DNA of 64,000 bases from Paroceanicella profunda (GCF_005887635.2 NZ_CP040818.1:1580501-1644500); one strand, 5' to 3'. Numbered from the stretch's first letter, positions 1 through 8,800 are shown. The notes: a model not told the origin generated them from the sequence alone. Program-made: numbers and translations.

Positions 1-230
1 TCGCATTCGGCGTGACCGCCGCCTCGGCCGCAAGCTGGACCTTCGAGGACGTCGACACGAATTCCGACGGCACCCTGACCATGCAGGAAGTCGAAACCGC
101 GTATCCGGGCATCGACCAGGTGCAGTTCGGCACCTTCGACGCCAACGGCGACCAGGTGATCGACGAGGGCGAATTCGCTTCGCTCAAGCAGAACATGGAT
201 GCCAACAGCACCAGCAAGGACGACACCTGA
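1..230 (+). CDS. EF-hand domain protein, exported, 3' part only
   Basis: The reading frame is already open at the left edge, so the 5' end lies outside the window. The first visible residues (AFGVTAASAAS) look like the end of a signal peptide with an Ala-x-Ala-type cleavage site, so the mature protein is probably periplasmic or secreted. Two EF-hand loops follow. The first reads D-T-N-S-D-G-T-L-T-M-Q-E, with ligands at loop positions 1, 3, 5 and 12. The second reads D-A-N-G-D-Q-V-I-D-E-G-E and has Gln where Gly is usual at position 6. Calcium binding is inferred from these loops; no other domain is visible. A hairpin terminator follows within about 65 bases. Confidence 0.85.
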   Translation, partial: AFGVTAASAASWTFEDVDTNSDGTLTMQEVETAYPGIDQVQFGTFDANGDQVIDEGEFASLKQNMDANSTSKDDT

Positions 231-293
231 TCGTCGTCCCGCGGTCTGACGGCGCCGCTTCCCTCGGCGGAGGCCCGATGACATGATACCCGG

Positions 294-328
294 ATGCCCC
301 GGCGCGCCCCTCTCGCGCCGGGGCATTT
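294..328 (+). terminator. Hairpin terminator after the EF-hand gene
   Basis: A perfect 13-bp stem (ATGCCCCGGCGCG, loop of 7, then its complement) is followed by a short T run. It lies about 65 bases downstream of the EF-hand stop codon and upstream of the lipase start, so it fits an intrinsic terminator. The T tract is only three bases long. Confidence 0.65.
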
Positions 329-545
329 GCATGTGGGGCGCCCGGATGGAGCACCCGGACGGAGCGGCCGGCGGATTGCCCGGGGCCCGGGGTGTCGCGG
401 CCCTGCGCTCCCCCGAAGGCCGGCAGCCGGCATGCCCGGCCGGGCCCCACGCGCGGCTTTGCGGCCGCGACCGGGCGTGCGACACTGGGCAGGACTTCCT
501 TCACCGGACGGTGACACACTGGCGGTGCCTTTGTGGGAGGATCGC

Positions 546-1814
546 GTGAGGCTTGGAAGACGCAGGATCGGTCCGGGCCCCGGGCCGGCGGAACGGCCGG
601 CGCCGGGCCCCGGGGGCTCGGGCTTCCCGGAACCGGGCCCGGGCGCCCCCGGGGCGGAGCGCGTCGGTCTCGTGCTGTCGGGCGGCGGCGCGCGCGGCGC
701 CTACCAGGCGGGCGTGCTCTCGGCCGTGGCGGAGATCCTCGGCCCGGGCGCCCCGAACCCGTTTCCGGTGGTGACCGGCCTGTCGGTGGGCGCGATCAAC
801 GCGCTGGCCCTCGCCTGCCGTCTCAACGCCTTCGACCGCGCCACCGCCGAGCTGGAGGCGCTCTGGCGCGGGCTGGAATGCGGCCGGGTGTTTCGCGCGG
901 ACATGCGGGCCATCACCGCGCGGATGGCCGGCTGGGCGGGGCACATGACCTTCGGCCGGCTGGGCATGGGCGCGCCGGAATCGCTGTTCGATTCCGCGCC
1001 GCTGGAAACCCTGCTGCAGGAGAACATCGACTTCGACGCCCTGCGCCGCTGCTTGGCGCGCGGCAACCTGGAGGCCGTGGGCGTCACCGCCTCCAGCTAT
1101 CAGACCGGCCAGGCCGTCACCTTCTTCGAGACGCGTGCGCCGCTTGACGGCTGGTCACGCTCCCGGCGCGAGGGGGTGGCGGCGCGGCTGGGGGTGGAGC
1201 ATGTGCTGGCCTCCACCGCGTTGCCGCTGATCTTCCCGGCGCGGCGGGTGGGCCCGGCCTTCTACGCCGACGGCGCCCTGCGCCAGACCGCGCCGCTCTC
1301 CTCGGCCATCCACCTCGGGGCAACCCGGCTCTTCGTGATCGCCGGGCGGGATGACGGCATCGACACCGTCTCCCCCGAGGGCGCCGAGCCGGAGTATCCC
1401 GCGCCGGGGCTCATCGGCGGCCAGTTGCTCGATACGCTGTTCAATGACCAGCTCGACCTCGACATGGAGCGGCTGCTGCGCATCAACGACACCCTGGCGG
1501 TGATGACCCCGGAACAGCGCGCCAGCCGCGCGCTGCGCCCGGTGCAGCTGCTCACCATCCGCCCCTCGCGGGACCTGCGGGAGATCTCGGAGCGCCATGC
1601 ACGATCGCTGCCGCGCCCGGTGCGGCTGATGCTGCGCGCGCTCGGGGCCTGGCGGCCGCCCTTCGTGCTGGCGAGCTACCTGCTGTTCGAACCGGGCTAC
1701 GTGGGGGAGCTCATCGACCTCGGGCGCGCGGATGCACTGAGCCGCGCCGACGAAATCCGCCGGTTCCTCGGCGCCGCCGACGTCACGTCGGACATGGAGG
1801 CCCGTGCGCCTTGA
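546..1814 (+). CDS. Patatin-like phospholipase family protein
   Basis: Predicted serine acyl hydrolase of 422 residues. The patatin signature is complete: oxyanion-hole glycines GGGARG near residues 46-51, nucleophile Ser80 in GLSVG, and catalytic Asp242 in a DGA motif, so the Ser-Asp dyad is intact. I chose the GTG at 546 because GGGAGG lies five bases upstream; the frame is open further 5' but that stretch overlaps the preceding terminator and is Pro/Gly/Arg-rich junk. The first 38 residues are Pro/Gly-rich and precede the fold, and no signal peptide is evident. Patatins cleave phospholipids or neutral lipids; the substrate here cannot be told. It stands alone on the plus strand, followed by a repeat-bearing spacer. 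Confidence 0.88.
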   Translation: MRLGRRRIGPGPGPAERPAPGPGGSGFPEPGPGAPGAERVGLVLSGGGARGAYQAGVLSAVAEILGPGAPNPFPVVTGLSVGAINALALACRLNAFDRATAELEALWRGLECGRVFRADMRAITARMAGWAGHMTFGRLGMGAPESLFDSAPLETLLQENIDFDALRRCLARGNLEAVGVTASSYQTGQAVTFFETRAPLDGWSRSRREGVAARLGVEHVLASTALPLIFPARRVGPAFYADGALRQTAPLSSAIHLGATRLFVIAGRDDGIDTVSPEGAEPEYPAPGLIGGQLLDTLFNDQLDLDMERLLRINDTLAVMTPEQRASRALRPVQLLTIRPSRDLREISERHARSLPRPVRLMLRALGAWRPPFVLASYLLFEPGYVGELIDLGRADALSRADEIRRFLGAADVTSDMEARAP

Positions 1815-1841
1815 CGGGTCCCGACCCGCCAACGGACGTTT

Positions 1842-1912
1842 CTCCAGCTCCAGCTCCAGCTCCAGCTCCAGCTCCAGCTCCAGCTCCAGCCGGAGGCGCA
1901 GGCGCAGGCGCG
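1842..1912. repeat. Hexanucleotide microsatellite (CTCCAG)8 plus GGCGCA repeats
   Basis: Eight perfect tandem copies of CTCCAG occupy 1842-1889, followed by three near-copies of GGCGCA at 1895-1912. The tract begins about 27 bases after the lipase stop codon. The array is open in several frames (it would encode Ser-Ser or Ala-Pro runs), but no start, ribosome site or domain supports a gene. Slipped-strand length variation is expected for such a tract. Confidence 0.9.
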
Positions 1913-2215
1913 CTTGTGGCAAGTGTCACCAGTCGCAGGGCTGCGGACATGTTGCGTCGCGCGGCGCGCCGGGCCCCCTCGCACAGGTGTGGAGCAGGCT
2001 GTGCGGACGGATTCGGAAGCTTCAGGGAGGAGCGCGCCCGCCCGCCTCCGAAAGCCCCGGGTGTGCGGCTGCCTGCGGAAGGCGCCGCCCGGCGCGAGAG
2101 GGCGGGCGCTTCAGGTGGCGGAGGGCGCGCAGCCCCTCGCTCCGGCGTGGCGGAAACCGGGGGGCAAAGGACCAGCCTCCGGCATGGACGCTCACGCCCC
2201 GGCGGGGCCCCGGCG
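1913..2215. other. Gene-free spacer between lipase and trpA
   Basis: About 300 GC-rich bases between the microsatellite and the convergent trpA stop codon. I see no coding region with a credible start or domain, no clear terminator with a T run, and no recognisable RNA. Confidence 0.6.
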
Positions 2216-3007
2216 TCAGGCCCGGTGGGCGCCCTCCGCGAGGCTGCGCACGAAGTCCAGCACCTCGGCGGCGGGCTTTCCCGCGCCGAGCTGCGAGACG
2301 ATGGCCGATCCGACGACCGCGCCATCGGCGATGGCCGCGATGTCCTGCGCCGTCTCCGGGCTGCGGATGCCGAAGCCGACGACCACCGGCAGGTCGGTCT
2401 TCGCCTTGATGCGCAGCACCTCCGGCGCCACCCGGGCCGCGTCCGCGGAGGCGGCCCCGGTGATCCCGGTGATCGAGACGTAGTAGATGAAGCCCGAGCT
2501 GTTCGCGATGACGCGCGGCAGGCGGGCGTCATCGGTGGTGGGGGTGGCGAGGCGGATGAAGTTCAGCCCGGCGGCCTGCGCGGGGAGGCAGAGCTCGTCG
2601 TCCTCCTCCGGCGGCAGGTCGACGATGATCAGCCCGTCGATGCCGGCTTCCTTCGCCGCCTCCAGGAACGCGGTCACGCCCATGGAATAGATCGGGTTGT
2701 AGTAGCCCATCAGCACGATCGGCGTGGTGTCGTCCTGCTCGCGGAAGCGGCGGGCCAGTTCGAGGGTGCGATTGAGGGTCATCCCGGCTTCGAGCGCGCG
2801 CTGGGCGGCGAGCTGGATGGTGACGCCATCGGCCATCGGGTCCGTGAAGGCCATGCCAAGCTCGATGATGTCCGCCCCGGCGGCGGGCAGGCCGCGCAGC
2901 ACCTCGAGCGACGTGTCGAACTCCGGATCGCCGGCCATGATGTAGGTCACGAAGGCCTTGCGGCCCTCGGTGCGGAGCCGTGCGAAAGTGTCGTCGATAC
3001 GGGTCAT
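2216..3007 (-). CDS. trpA: Tryptophan synthase alpha chain
   Basis: Alpha subunit of tryptophan synthase, 263 residues, a TIM barrel that cleaves indole-3-glycerol phosphate and channels indole to TrpB. Family landmarks are clear: AYIMAGDP-type opening ([18 protein letters not shown]), the catalytic Glu in [16 protein letters not shown], the conserved Asp in [10 protein letters not shown], and the phosphate-binding GFGIRSPE. The start is the ATG of MTRIDDTF because GGGGAG lies eight bases upstream; a longer open frame lacks this. trpA is usually directly behind trpB, but here a small DUF2158 gene and spacers separate the two by about 940 bases, so the pair may not be tightly coupled in translation. 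Confidence 0.96.
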   Translation of the reverse strand: MTRIDDTFARLRTEGRKAFVTYIMAGDPEFDTSLEVLRGLPAAGADIIELGMAFTDPMADGVTIQLAAQRALEAGMTLNRTLELARRFREQDDTTPIVLMGYYNPIYSMGVTAFLEAAKEAGIDGLIIVDLPPEEDDELCLPAQAAGLNFIRLATPTTDDARLPRVIANSSGFIYYVSITGITGAASADAARVAPEVLRIKAKTDLPVVVGFGIRSPETAQDIAAIADGAVVGSAIVSQLGAGKPAAEVLDFVRSLAEGAHRA

Positions 3008-3117
3008 GCCAGTCTCCCCTGCCTGCTGCCCCCTTCCCATAAAAGGACGGGAGGCAAAAAGCCATAGGGGTGTTCCGGGGCCGCGCGCGGCGCCCCCGGA
3101 CGGGTGTCGCGAGAGGG

Positions 3118-3480
3118 TCAGTCTTCCTTGCGGAAGTACTTCTTCTCGCGGGGCTTGCCATCCCAGCCGGTCTTGCCGCGCGGGCGGTCGTCACCCTCGG
3201 GCTTGTTGCCGCGATAGCCGCCGCGGTCGCCACCACGATCGCCGCGATCACCATCCTTGCGGAAGGAGGGGCGGTCGCCGTCCTTGCGGAACGGCGGGCG
3301 GCCGGTGCTGTCCTCGCGGACTTCCCATTTCTTCAGGAGACGGGTGTTGAACCGGTCACGGCCGATGGCGCCTTCGTGGCACCAGACGGTGGCGATCTCG
3401 TCGCCTTCGATCGATTCGACAGCCATGCGCATGGAGCCGGCGGTGAGGACCACAAGGTCCCCGATTTCAAAAGCTGACAT
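3118..3480 (-). CDS. DUF2158 domain protein with Arg/Gly/Asp-rich tail
   Basis: Small protein of 120 residues. The N-terminal 55 residues ([16 protein letters not shown]...) match the DUF2158 family, a short beta-rich fold with a conserved 'GD-V-L-SG' opening and a Trp-Cys core, of unknown function. The C-terminal half is low complexity, built from [11 protein letters not shown] and KPREKK-like elements, strongly basic and glycine-rich like RGG-type RNA-binding tails. It lies between trpB and trpA on the same strand with spacers on both sides, so it may be its own transcription unit. RNA binding is inferred only from the tail composition. The start is the ATG that begins the domain. Confidence 0.8.
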   Translation of the reverse strand: MSAFEIGDLVVLTAGSMRMAVESIEGDEIATVWCHEGAIGRDRFNTRLLKKWEVREDSTGRPPFRKDGDRPSFRKDGDRGDRGGDRGGYRGNKPEGDDRPRGKTGWDGKPREKKYFRKED

Positions 3481-3915
3481 ACCGTAACGTACCTTTTCAA
3501 GGGCGGCTCTCAGGCCGCGTCGCGGGGCCGCCACGGCCCCCGGAAGCCGGACATATGCCTTTCGCGGGGCGCGGGAAAGAAAAATGTGCACACAGGATGA
3601 ACAGGGCCGCTGCCGCTCCGGCCGCGGGGTGGCCCGGCTTTGCCGCGTGAGAGGGCCAGGCCGGGGGGGCGGAAGCCGCTGCCGGAGACGCTTGCGTCGC
3701 CGAGAGGACGGGCGTTCCGGGATGCAGGAGGGCGCCACCTTCCGGGGCCGGCCGGAGGCTGCCTGTCCGCCGACGGGGGCGCCGGGGATCACGGGGATGG
3801 AGAGCGCCAGTGCGGCCAGCCTGCCGCGCGCGAACACTGCGGCGGCGGCCCGCCCGCCCTGCCGCGGCCGTGGTCCGGGCCCCGGCATCCGGGGCAGGCT
3901 TCGCAGGCGGGGTGC
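3481..3915. other. Gene-free spacer between trpB and the DUF2158 gene
   Basis: Roughly 435 GC-rich bases containing no coding region I can support. The stretch nearest the DUF2158 gene (about 3480-3600) is slightly less GC-rich and probably carries its promoter, but no consensus boxes stand out. Confidence 0.5.
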
Positions 3916-3938
3916 CCGCCGGCCGTGGCGGCCGGCGG
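3916..3938 (-). terminator. Hairpin just downstream of trpB
   Basis: A perfect 10-bp stem (CCGCCGGCCG, loop of 3, complement) lies nine bases beyond the trpB stop codon. There is no T run after it, so it may be an mRNA 3'-end stabiliser or a Rho-assisted end rather than a classical terminator. Confidence 0.4.
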
Positions 3939-3946
3939 CGGGGGTG

Positions 3947-5167
3947 TCACATGTCTTCGCCCAGATGGTCGGCGACGGTGAAGATGTCCTTGTCGCCGCG
4001 GCCGCACATGTTCATCACCAGCAGGTGGTCCTTGGGCAGGTCCGGGGCGATCTTCATCACATGCGCCAGGGCGTGGCTGGGCTCCAGCGCCGGGATGATG
4101 CCCTCGGTGCGGCAAGAGAGCTGGAAGGCGGCGAGCGCCTCCTTGTCGGTCACCGAGACGTATTCCACCCGGCCCATGTCATGCAGCCAGGAATGCTCCG
4201 GCCCGATGCCGGGATAGTCCAGCCCGGCGGAGATGGAGTGGCCCTCGAGGATCTGCCCGTCCTCATCCTGCAGCAGGTAGGTGCGGTTGCCGTGCAGCAC
4301 GCCGGGGCGCCCGCCGGTGAGCGAGGCCGCGTGCTCCATGCGCTCGTCCACGCCGTGGCCGCCGGCCTCCACGCCGATGATGCGGATGCCCTTGTCGTCG
4401 AGGAACGGGTGGAACAGGCCCATGGCGTTGGAGCCGCCGCCGATGCAGGCTACGAGCGTGTCGGGCAGGCGGCCCTCCTGCTCCAGCATCTGCTCGCGGG
4501 TTTCCTTGCCGATGATCGACTGGAAGTCGCGCACCATGGCCGGGTAGGGGTGCGGGCCCGCGACGGTGCCGATGCAGTAGAACGTGTCGTCCACGTAGGT
4601 CACCCAGTCGCGCAGCGCCTCGTTCATCGCGTCCTTCAGCGTGCCGCGCCCGGAGGTGACGGGCACCACCTCGGCGCCGAGCAGCTTCATGCGGAACACG
4701 TTGGGCTTCTGGCGCTCGACATCGGTCGCCCCCATGAACACCACGCATTTCAGCCCGAAGCGGGCGCAGACGGTGGCGGTGGCCACGCCATGCTGGCCGG
4801 CGCCGGTCTCCGCGATGATCCGGGTCTTGCCCATGCGGCGGGCGAGCAGGATCTGGCCCAGCACGTTGTTGATCTTGTGCGCGCCGGTGTGGTTCAGCTC
4901 ATCGCGCTTGAGGTAGATCTTCGCGCCGCCGAAATGCTCGGTGAGCCGCGGGGCGAAGTAGAGCGGCGAGGGCCGGCCGACGTAATGCTTCCACAGATCG
5001 TCCATCTCGGCCCAGAACTCCGGGTCGGTGCGGGCGTGATCGTAGCATTTCTCGAGTTCGAGGATCAGCGGCATCAGCGTCTCGGAGACGAACCGGCCGC
5101 CGAAATTCCCGAACCGGCCGCGCTCGTCGGGGCCGGTGCGGTAGGAGTTGAGCATGTCGGAAGTCAT
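3947..5167 (-). CDS. trpB: Tryptophan synthase beta chain
   Basis: PLP enzyme of 406 residues that joins indole and serine to give tryptophan, in complex with TrpA. The PLP lysine is Lys98 in [10 protein letters not shown], the catalytic Glu lies in AETGAGQHG, and the phosphate-binding glycine loop is GGGSNAMG. The C-terminal CGRGDKDI motif is also present. Start at [20 protein letters not shown] lies upstream, and the extra 25 residues of the longer frame are not family-like. It is preceded on the same strand by an ECF sigma/anti-sigma pair rather than directly by trpF, about 310 bases away, so it may have its own promoter. Confidence 0.97.
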   Translation of the reverse strand: MTSDMLNSYRTGPDERGRFGNFGGRFVSETLMPLILELEKCYDHARTDPEFWAEMDDLWKHYVGRPSPLYFAPRLTEHFGGAKIYLKRDELNHTGAHKINNVLGQILLARRMGKTRIIAETGAGQHGVATATVCARFGLKCVVFMGATDVERQKPNVFRMKLLGAEVVPVTSGRGTLKDAMNEALRDWVTYVDDTFYCIGTVAGPHPYPAMVRDFQSIIGKETREQMLEQEGRLPDTLVACIGGGSNAMGLFHPFLDDKGIRIIGVEAGGHGVDERMEHAASLTGGRPGVLHGNRTYLLQDEDGQILEGHSISAGLDYPGIGPEHSWLHDMGRVEYVSVTDKEALAAFQLSCRTEGIIPALEPSHALAHVMKIAPDLPKDHLLVMNMCGRGDKDIFTVADHLGEDM

Positions 5168-5479
5168 CGGGCCATCCTCGCGCAGTTTCGCGCCTTCATA
5201 CCCCCTTGCGGGGGGGCGGGTCGATAGGAAATCGGCCCGCACCAGGGGGGCGCACCGGCAGAGAGGTCCCGGCTCGGGGGGGCGCGCGCGGCAGGGGCCG
5301 GCTGGCAGGGGGGGGGCGGAGGGCGGCAGGGGCGGCGAGGCCCCGGCGCGGCGGCCGGGGCAGCGTCGGCGCAGGACCCCGGCGGGCGGAACCGGCCCGG
5401 GGAGAGGGCGGAAGGGCGGGGACGCCTCGACCGGGGGCCGCCGGGGCAGCGGGACGCGCGGGAGCCGCCCCGCCCCGCC
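5168..5479. other. Gene-free spacer upstream of trpB
   Basis: Very G-rich spacer between the anti-sigma stop and trpB start. A short stem (CCCCC/GGGGG with a four-base loop, around 5201-5214) lies just upstream of the trpB ribosome site. No leader peptide with tandem Trp codons was seen, so there is no sign of classical attenuation. Confidence 0.5.
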
Positions 5480-6283
5480 TCAGCGCGGGGGCTTCGCGGT
5501 GCCGATGCCCACCACGTCGCCGGTGGGGCCGCCGGTGGGCGAGCCGGTCGCGTCCTCCAAGGTGATCTCGTAGAGCTGCTCCGCCTGCGGGTCCGGCAGC
5601 GGCGGGCCGACCAGCGTGGTCGCGGAGGCGCGGGTGAGCACGCCGAGCGACACCGGCGGGCCGTCCGGATCGGGCTTGGTCCAGAGCTCCATGGCCCGGC
5701 CCGGGGGCAGCGAGATGTCGGAGAGCATGGTGACCTGCACCCGGTCGTCGTCGAAGGCCTCGACCATCACCACGGGCTGGCCGCTCGGGTCCAGCAGCAC
5801 GGCGACCATGGCCGGTGCCTGGTTGGAGAAGATCTGCCAGCCCAGCAGCGCCGCGAGCACGAGACTGGCCGCGATGCTGCCGAAGGCGGTGCGGCGCCAG
5901 GAGCGCGGCGCCGGCCGCGCCCCGGTGCGCCGCGCCGTGCGCGGGCCGGGTGCCGGAGGCTCGGCGCGCGCGGGCGCGGTGCCCGCCGGGGCCGGCGTGG
6001 CTTCGGCTGCGGAGGAGGCAAGCGGCCCGGAGGCGGCGCCGCCGTCCCCCCGTTCCGGCGCCGCGGCGAGGGCCGCGGCGATGCGGCTCCAGAGCTCGGG
6101 AGAGGCGCCGAGATCGGGCGCGGTGGCGGAGAGTTCGGCGAAGCGGTCCTCCGCCCGCGCGATGGCTTCGGCGAGATCGGGCTCCGCGGCAGCACGGGCC
6201 TCGACGGCGGCGCGCTCGCTGTCGGGCAGCAGGCCGAGCGCGAAGGCCTCGGCAAGGTCCAGATCTTCGGGCGACACGCTCAT
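5480..6283 (-). CDS. Anti-sigma factor, RskA/DUF anti-sigma-K type
   Basis: Membrane anti-sigma factor of 267 residues that should hold the adjacent ECF sigma factor inactive until a signal arrives. The N-terminal 80 residues form a short helical cytoplasmic domain (EDLDLAEAFALGLLPDSERA), without the His-Cys zinc motif of ChrR/ZAS proteins. A Pro/Ala-rich linker follows, then one transmembrane helix (SIAASLVLAALLGWQIF) near residues 140-156, and a C-terminal extracytoplasmic RskA-like domain containing LPPGRAMELWTKP. Its ATG overlaps the sigma stop codon by four bases (ATGA), so the two are translated together. The signal it senses is unknown. Confidence 0.85.
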   Translation of the reverse strand: MSVSPEDLDLAEAFALGLLPDSERAAVEARAAAEPDLAEAIARAEDRFAELSATAPDLGASPELWSRIAAALAAAPERGDGGAASGPLASSAAEATPAPAGTAPARAEPPAPGPRTARRTGARPAPRSWRRTAFGSIAASLVLAALLGWQIFSNQAPAMVAVLLDPSGQPVVMVEAFDDDRVQVTMLSDISLPPGRAMELWTKPDPDGPPVSLGVLTRASATTLVGPPLPDPQAEQLYEITLEDATGSPTGGPTGDVVGIGTAKPPR

Positions 6284-6810
6284 CCGAGGCACTCCCGCAG
6301 CGCGATCAGGCCGCGGCGCACCCAGGCCTTCACCGTGCCCAGCGGCGCGTCCAGCCGGCCGGCAATCTCGCCGTGCGAATAGCCCATCACGTAGGCCATC
6401 AGGATGCAGCGCCGTTTCACCTCGTCGAGGGCGGAGAGGCAGCCGCGCAGCCGGCTGGCCTCGTCGAGCCCTTCCCAGGTGGCGGCGACGGGGTCGGCCT
6501 CGCGCAGGGTGTCGATGTCCTCGGGCAGCGTCGGGGTCTCCCGGCGCGCGTCGCGCAGGATGTTCAGGGCGCGGTTGCGCACGATGGTGTAGATCCAGCC
6601 CCGGGCCGAGCCGCGCTCCGGAATATAGGTGTGGGCCTTGCGCCAGATCAGGACGAAGGCGTCCTGCACGGCTTCCTCGGCCAGGTCGCGGCGGCGCAGG
6701 ATGCGCATCGCGATGCCGATCATCCGCCCGGCCTCCTCGGAGAACAGCGCCCGGAGAGCGGCCTGGTCGCCCGCGGCACAGCGTTTCAGTGCCTCGGCAT
6801 GATCGAGCAT
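6280..6810 (-). CDS. ECF-type RNA polymerase sigma factor
   Basis: Sigma-70 family ECF factor of 176 residues. Region 2 is visible as AEEAVQDAFVLIWRKAHTY and RGWIYTIVRNRALNILRD, and region 4 as GYSHGEIAGRLDAPLGTVKAWVRRGL, giving a complete sigma2-sigma4 protein without region 3. Start chosen at MLDHAEALK, preceded by GGGGGA. It is coupled to the RskA-type anti-sigma factor by an ATGA overlap. The pair interrupts the trpF/trpB neighbourhood. Such pairs usually control themselves and a small stress regulon; I could not assign a promoter motif. Confidence 0.9.
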   Translation of the reverse strand: MLDHAEALKRCAAGDQAALRALFSEEAGRMIGIAMRILRRRDLAEEAVQDAFVLIWRKAHTYIPERGSARGWIYTIVRNRALNILRDARRETPTLPEDIDTLREADPVAATWEGLDEASRLRGCLSALDEVKRRCILMAYVMGYSHGEIAGRLDAPLGTVKAWVRRGLIALRECLG

Positions 6811-7281
6811 GTGGGATCCCCCGATGCCTGCTGACCGACACGGGGCCGGGCTTCGCGCGCGCGATAGATCCAATCGATTAACGCGGCGGGCGCTGTCTGG
6901 CAAGGCCGGCGCGGGCCGGCGAGAGGTGAGGACGGGGTGCATGACATGAGGACACGCGGGCCCCCGGGTTTGGATGCGTCTTCGCGGCGACAGGTGCGCG
7001 GTCTTTTCTCAGCCGGGCGCATCCGCGGCGTTTTTGGCTGTGTACACAAACTGCGAGTTGTTGTTTCGTTGCAGGCGCGTAACCCCAGGTTGCAGGATGC
7101 TGCGGGGCGACGACGCGTATGCGGGGCCGGAGTGTCCCGCGTCGTGTGTCGTGTGGCGTATCATGCGTGAATGGTGTGTTTTCGCTTCTGTCCCGCCCCG
7201 TGTGCCGGGGCGGTCGGCCGGGCTCCGGAAGGGGTCCGGCCGGTTTCTACCTGCGGCCCGGCTCCGCCGCCGGGCGCGCGC
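6811..7281. other. Spacer upstream of the sigma factor gene
   Basis: About 470 bases without a supportable gene. Two palindromes stand out: AATCGATT at 6872-6879, about 60 bases upstream of the sigma start, and the perfect 10-bp TGTGTACACA at 7039-7048 in a locally AT-richer patch. Either could be part of a promoter or operator for the sigma operon, but nothing else supports this. A GTGTCG/GTGTGG-rich patch follows at 7120-7180. Confidence 0.4.
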
Positions 7282-7923
7282 TCAGAGGCCCCAGGCCGCC
7301 CGGGCGGCGGAGATGAAGGCGGCGATGCGCGCGGGGTCCTTCACGCCGGGGGCGCTTTCCACCCCGGAGGAGACATCGACCATCCGCGCCCCGGTGAGGC
7401 GGATCGCGGTGCCCACCGTCTCGGGGGTGAGGCCGCCGGCCAGCATCCAGGGCACCGGCCAGCGCCGGCCGGCGATCAGCCGCCAGTCGAAGGCGAGGCC
7501 GTTGCCGCCGGGCAGCGCGCCGCCCGCGGGGGGCTTCGCGTCCACCAGCAGGAGGTCGGCCGCGCGGCCATGCTCCGCCAGCGCCGGCAGGTCCTCCGGG
7601 CCGGCGATGCCGACGGCCTTCATCACCGGCAGCCCGTGGGCGCGGCGCACCTCCTCCACCCGCTCCGGGCTTTCGGAGCCGTGAAGCTGGAACATGTCGA
7701 TGCCCAGGGACGCGATGTCGGCAAGGGTGGCGTCATCCGCGTTCACGGTGAGCGCCACGCGCATCACCCCCGGCGGCACTGAGGCGATCAGCGGTGCCGC
7801 CTCGGCGAGGCCGAGATGGCGCGGCGATTTCGCGAAGAAGACGAAGCCCAGATGGGAGGCGCCGGCCGATATCGCGGCCTCCACCGCTGCGGTGCTGCGC
7901 AGGCCGCAGATCTTCACATGCAT
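7282..7923 (-). CDS. trpF: Phosphoribosylanthranilate isomerase
   Basis: TIM-barrel isomerase of 213 residues that converts N-(5'-phosphoribosyl)anthranilate to CdRP, the third step of tryptophan synthesis. The catalytic Cys is in VKICGLRS at the N-terminus and the catalytic Asp is in the C-terminal region of VDVSSGVE. LGFVFFAKSPRHL and the phosphate loop MLAGGL are also typical. Start at MHVKICG. The gene begins four bases after the lapA stop, so it belongs to the rpsA-ihfB-lapA-trpF run. trpB and trpA follow but are separated from it by the sigma/anti-sigma pair. Confidence 0.95.
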   Translation of the reverse strand: MHVKICGLRSTAAVEAAISAGASHLGFVFFAKSPRHLGLAEAAPLIASVPPGVMRVALTVNADDATLADIASLGIDMFQLHGSESPERVEEVRRAHGLPVMKAVGIAGPEDLPALAEHGRAADLLLVDAKPPAGGALPGGNGLAFDWRLIAGRRWPVPWMLAGGLTPETVGTAIRLTGARMVDVSSGVESAPGVKDPARIAAFISAARAAWGL

Positions 7924-7927
7924 CGGA

Positions 7928-8263
7928 TCATTCCAGTATGGCGAGAACCTCGTCCTTCGGCGCGGCGTGGCGGCGGCGCAGCTCGGCATTCTCGCGCTCG
8001 AGCTTCGCGATCAGCCGCTTGCGCTCGGAGGCCTCGCGGCGCTGGCGCATCTCGCGGCCCCATTCGAGCACGTAGCCGAGGAAGACGCCCAGCAGCAGTG
8101 TCACCAGGATGACGACGAACAGCGGCAGCTCGTGGCTGAGCTGATAGACGCCGGAGAGTTGCTCGGGCATCAGGCGCAGCGTCACCAGCTCGCGGTTCGC
8201 GACGGCCAGCAGGACCACGACGATCAGGATGATCGCCAGCAGGGCATAGCGGACATACCGCAT
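7928..8263 (-). CDS. lapA: LapA-family membrane protein
   Basis: Protein of 111 residues with two hydrophobic segments (YALLAIILIVVVLLAVA near residues 6-22; LFVVILVTLLLGVFLGYVL near 48-66) and a charged C-terminal coiled-coil helix rich in Glu/Arg. This is the LapA_dom (DUF1049) layout. In E. coli the family takes part in lipopolysaccharide assembly control with LapB. It lies between ihfB and trpF, the usual position in Rhodobacterales. Confidence 0.85.
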   Translation of the reverse strand: MRYVRYALLAIILIVVVLLAVANRELVTLRLMPEQLSGVYQLSHELPLFVVILVTLLLGVFLGYVLEWGREMRQRREASERKRLIAKLERENAELRRRHAAPKDEVLAILE

Positions 8264-8302
8264 GGGGAATTCCTCATTCTTCCGCCGGGGCGCCGCGGGC
8301 GC

Positions 8303-8584
8303 TCAGGCGTCGTTCAGTCTTTCGCGCAGCAGCTTGCCGGTCTTGAAGAAGGGCACACGCTTTTCCTCCACCTCGACCGATTCGCCCGTGCGCGGGTTAC
8401 GCCCCACTCTGGCATCCCGATGCTTGACGGAAAACGCGCCGAAGCCGCGCAGTTCCACCCGCTCGCCCCGAACGAGGGCGCTGGTGATTTCCTCGAAGAT
8501 GGTCCCGACGATGCGCTCTACGTCCGACTGGTAGAGATGCGGATTTTCTTCCGCGATGATCTGGATCAGTTCGGATTTGATCAT
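8303..8584 (-). CDS. ihfB: Integration host factor subunit beta
   Basis: DNA-bending histone-like protein of 93 residues, partner of IhfA. The full HU/IHF fold is visible, including the signature [32 protein letters not shown] arm region with the intercalating Pro in [18 protein letters not shown] at the start is characteristic of the beta subunit. It sits directly downstream of rpsA on the same strand, as in most proteobacteria, but a strong terminator separates the two, so ihfB likely has its own promoter in the AT-richer stretch before it. Confidence 0.96.
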   Translation of the reverse strand: MIKSELIQIIAEENPHLYQSDVERIVGTIFEEITSALVRGERVELRGFGAFSVKHRDARVGRNPRTGESVEVEEKRVPFFKTGKLLRERLNDA

Positions 8585-8800
8585 GCGACGACTTTCCTCC
8601 GGGGCGGTTCGACGCCTTCAGTCTTTTTTCTGAAGGCCGACGATGGCACGGCGCGCTCATTCCGTCAATTGCCACAAACCCCAGAAAGCGGGGCAATTCA
8701 AGGCTTTGCGGTGCAGCGAACGTCGTATTGCACCTTAACCGCGCAGCGGCAAGGACCCGGCTGTAACGAATCGGCGCTCGGCGCGTCATGTCCGGACAAG
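8585..8800 (-). promoter_or_regulatory. Upstream region of ihfB
   Basis: About 215 bases between the rpsA terminator and ihfB, visibly less GC-rich than the neighbourhood, for example around 8610-8760. It is the only place where an independent ihfB promoter could lie. No convincing -35/-10 pair could be fixed by eye. Confidence 0.4.

Noticed and set aside
294..545. N-terminal extension of the patatin-like protein
   Set aside because: The frame is open but it starts inside the upstream terminator and is Pro/Gly/Arg-rich. The GTG at 546 has a strong spaced ribosome site.
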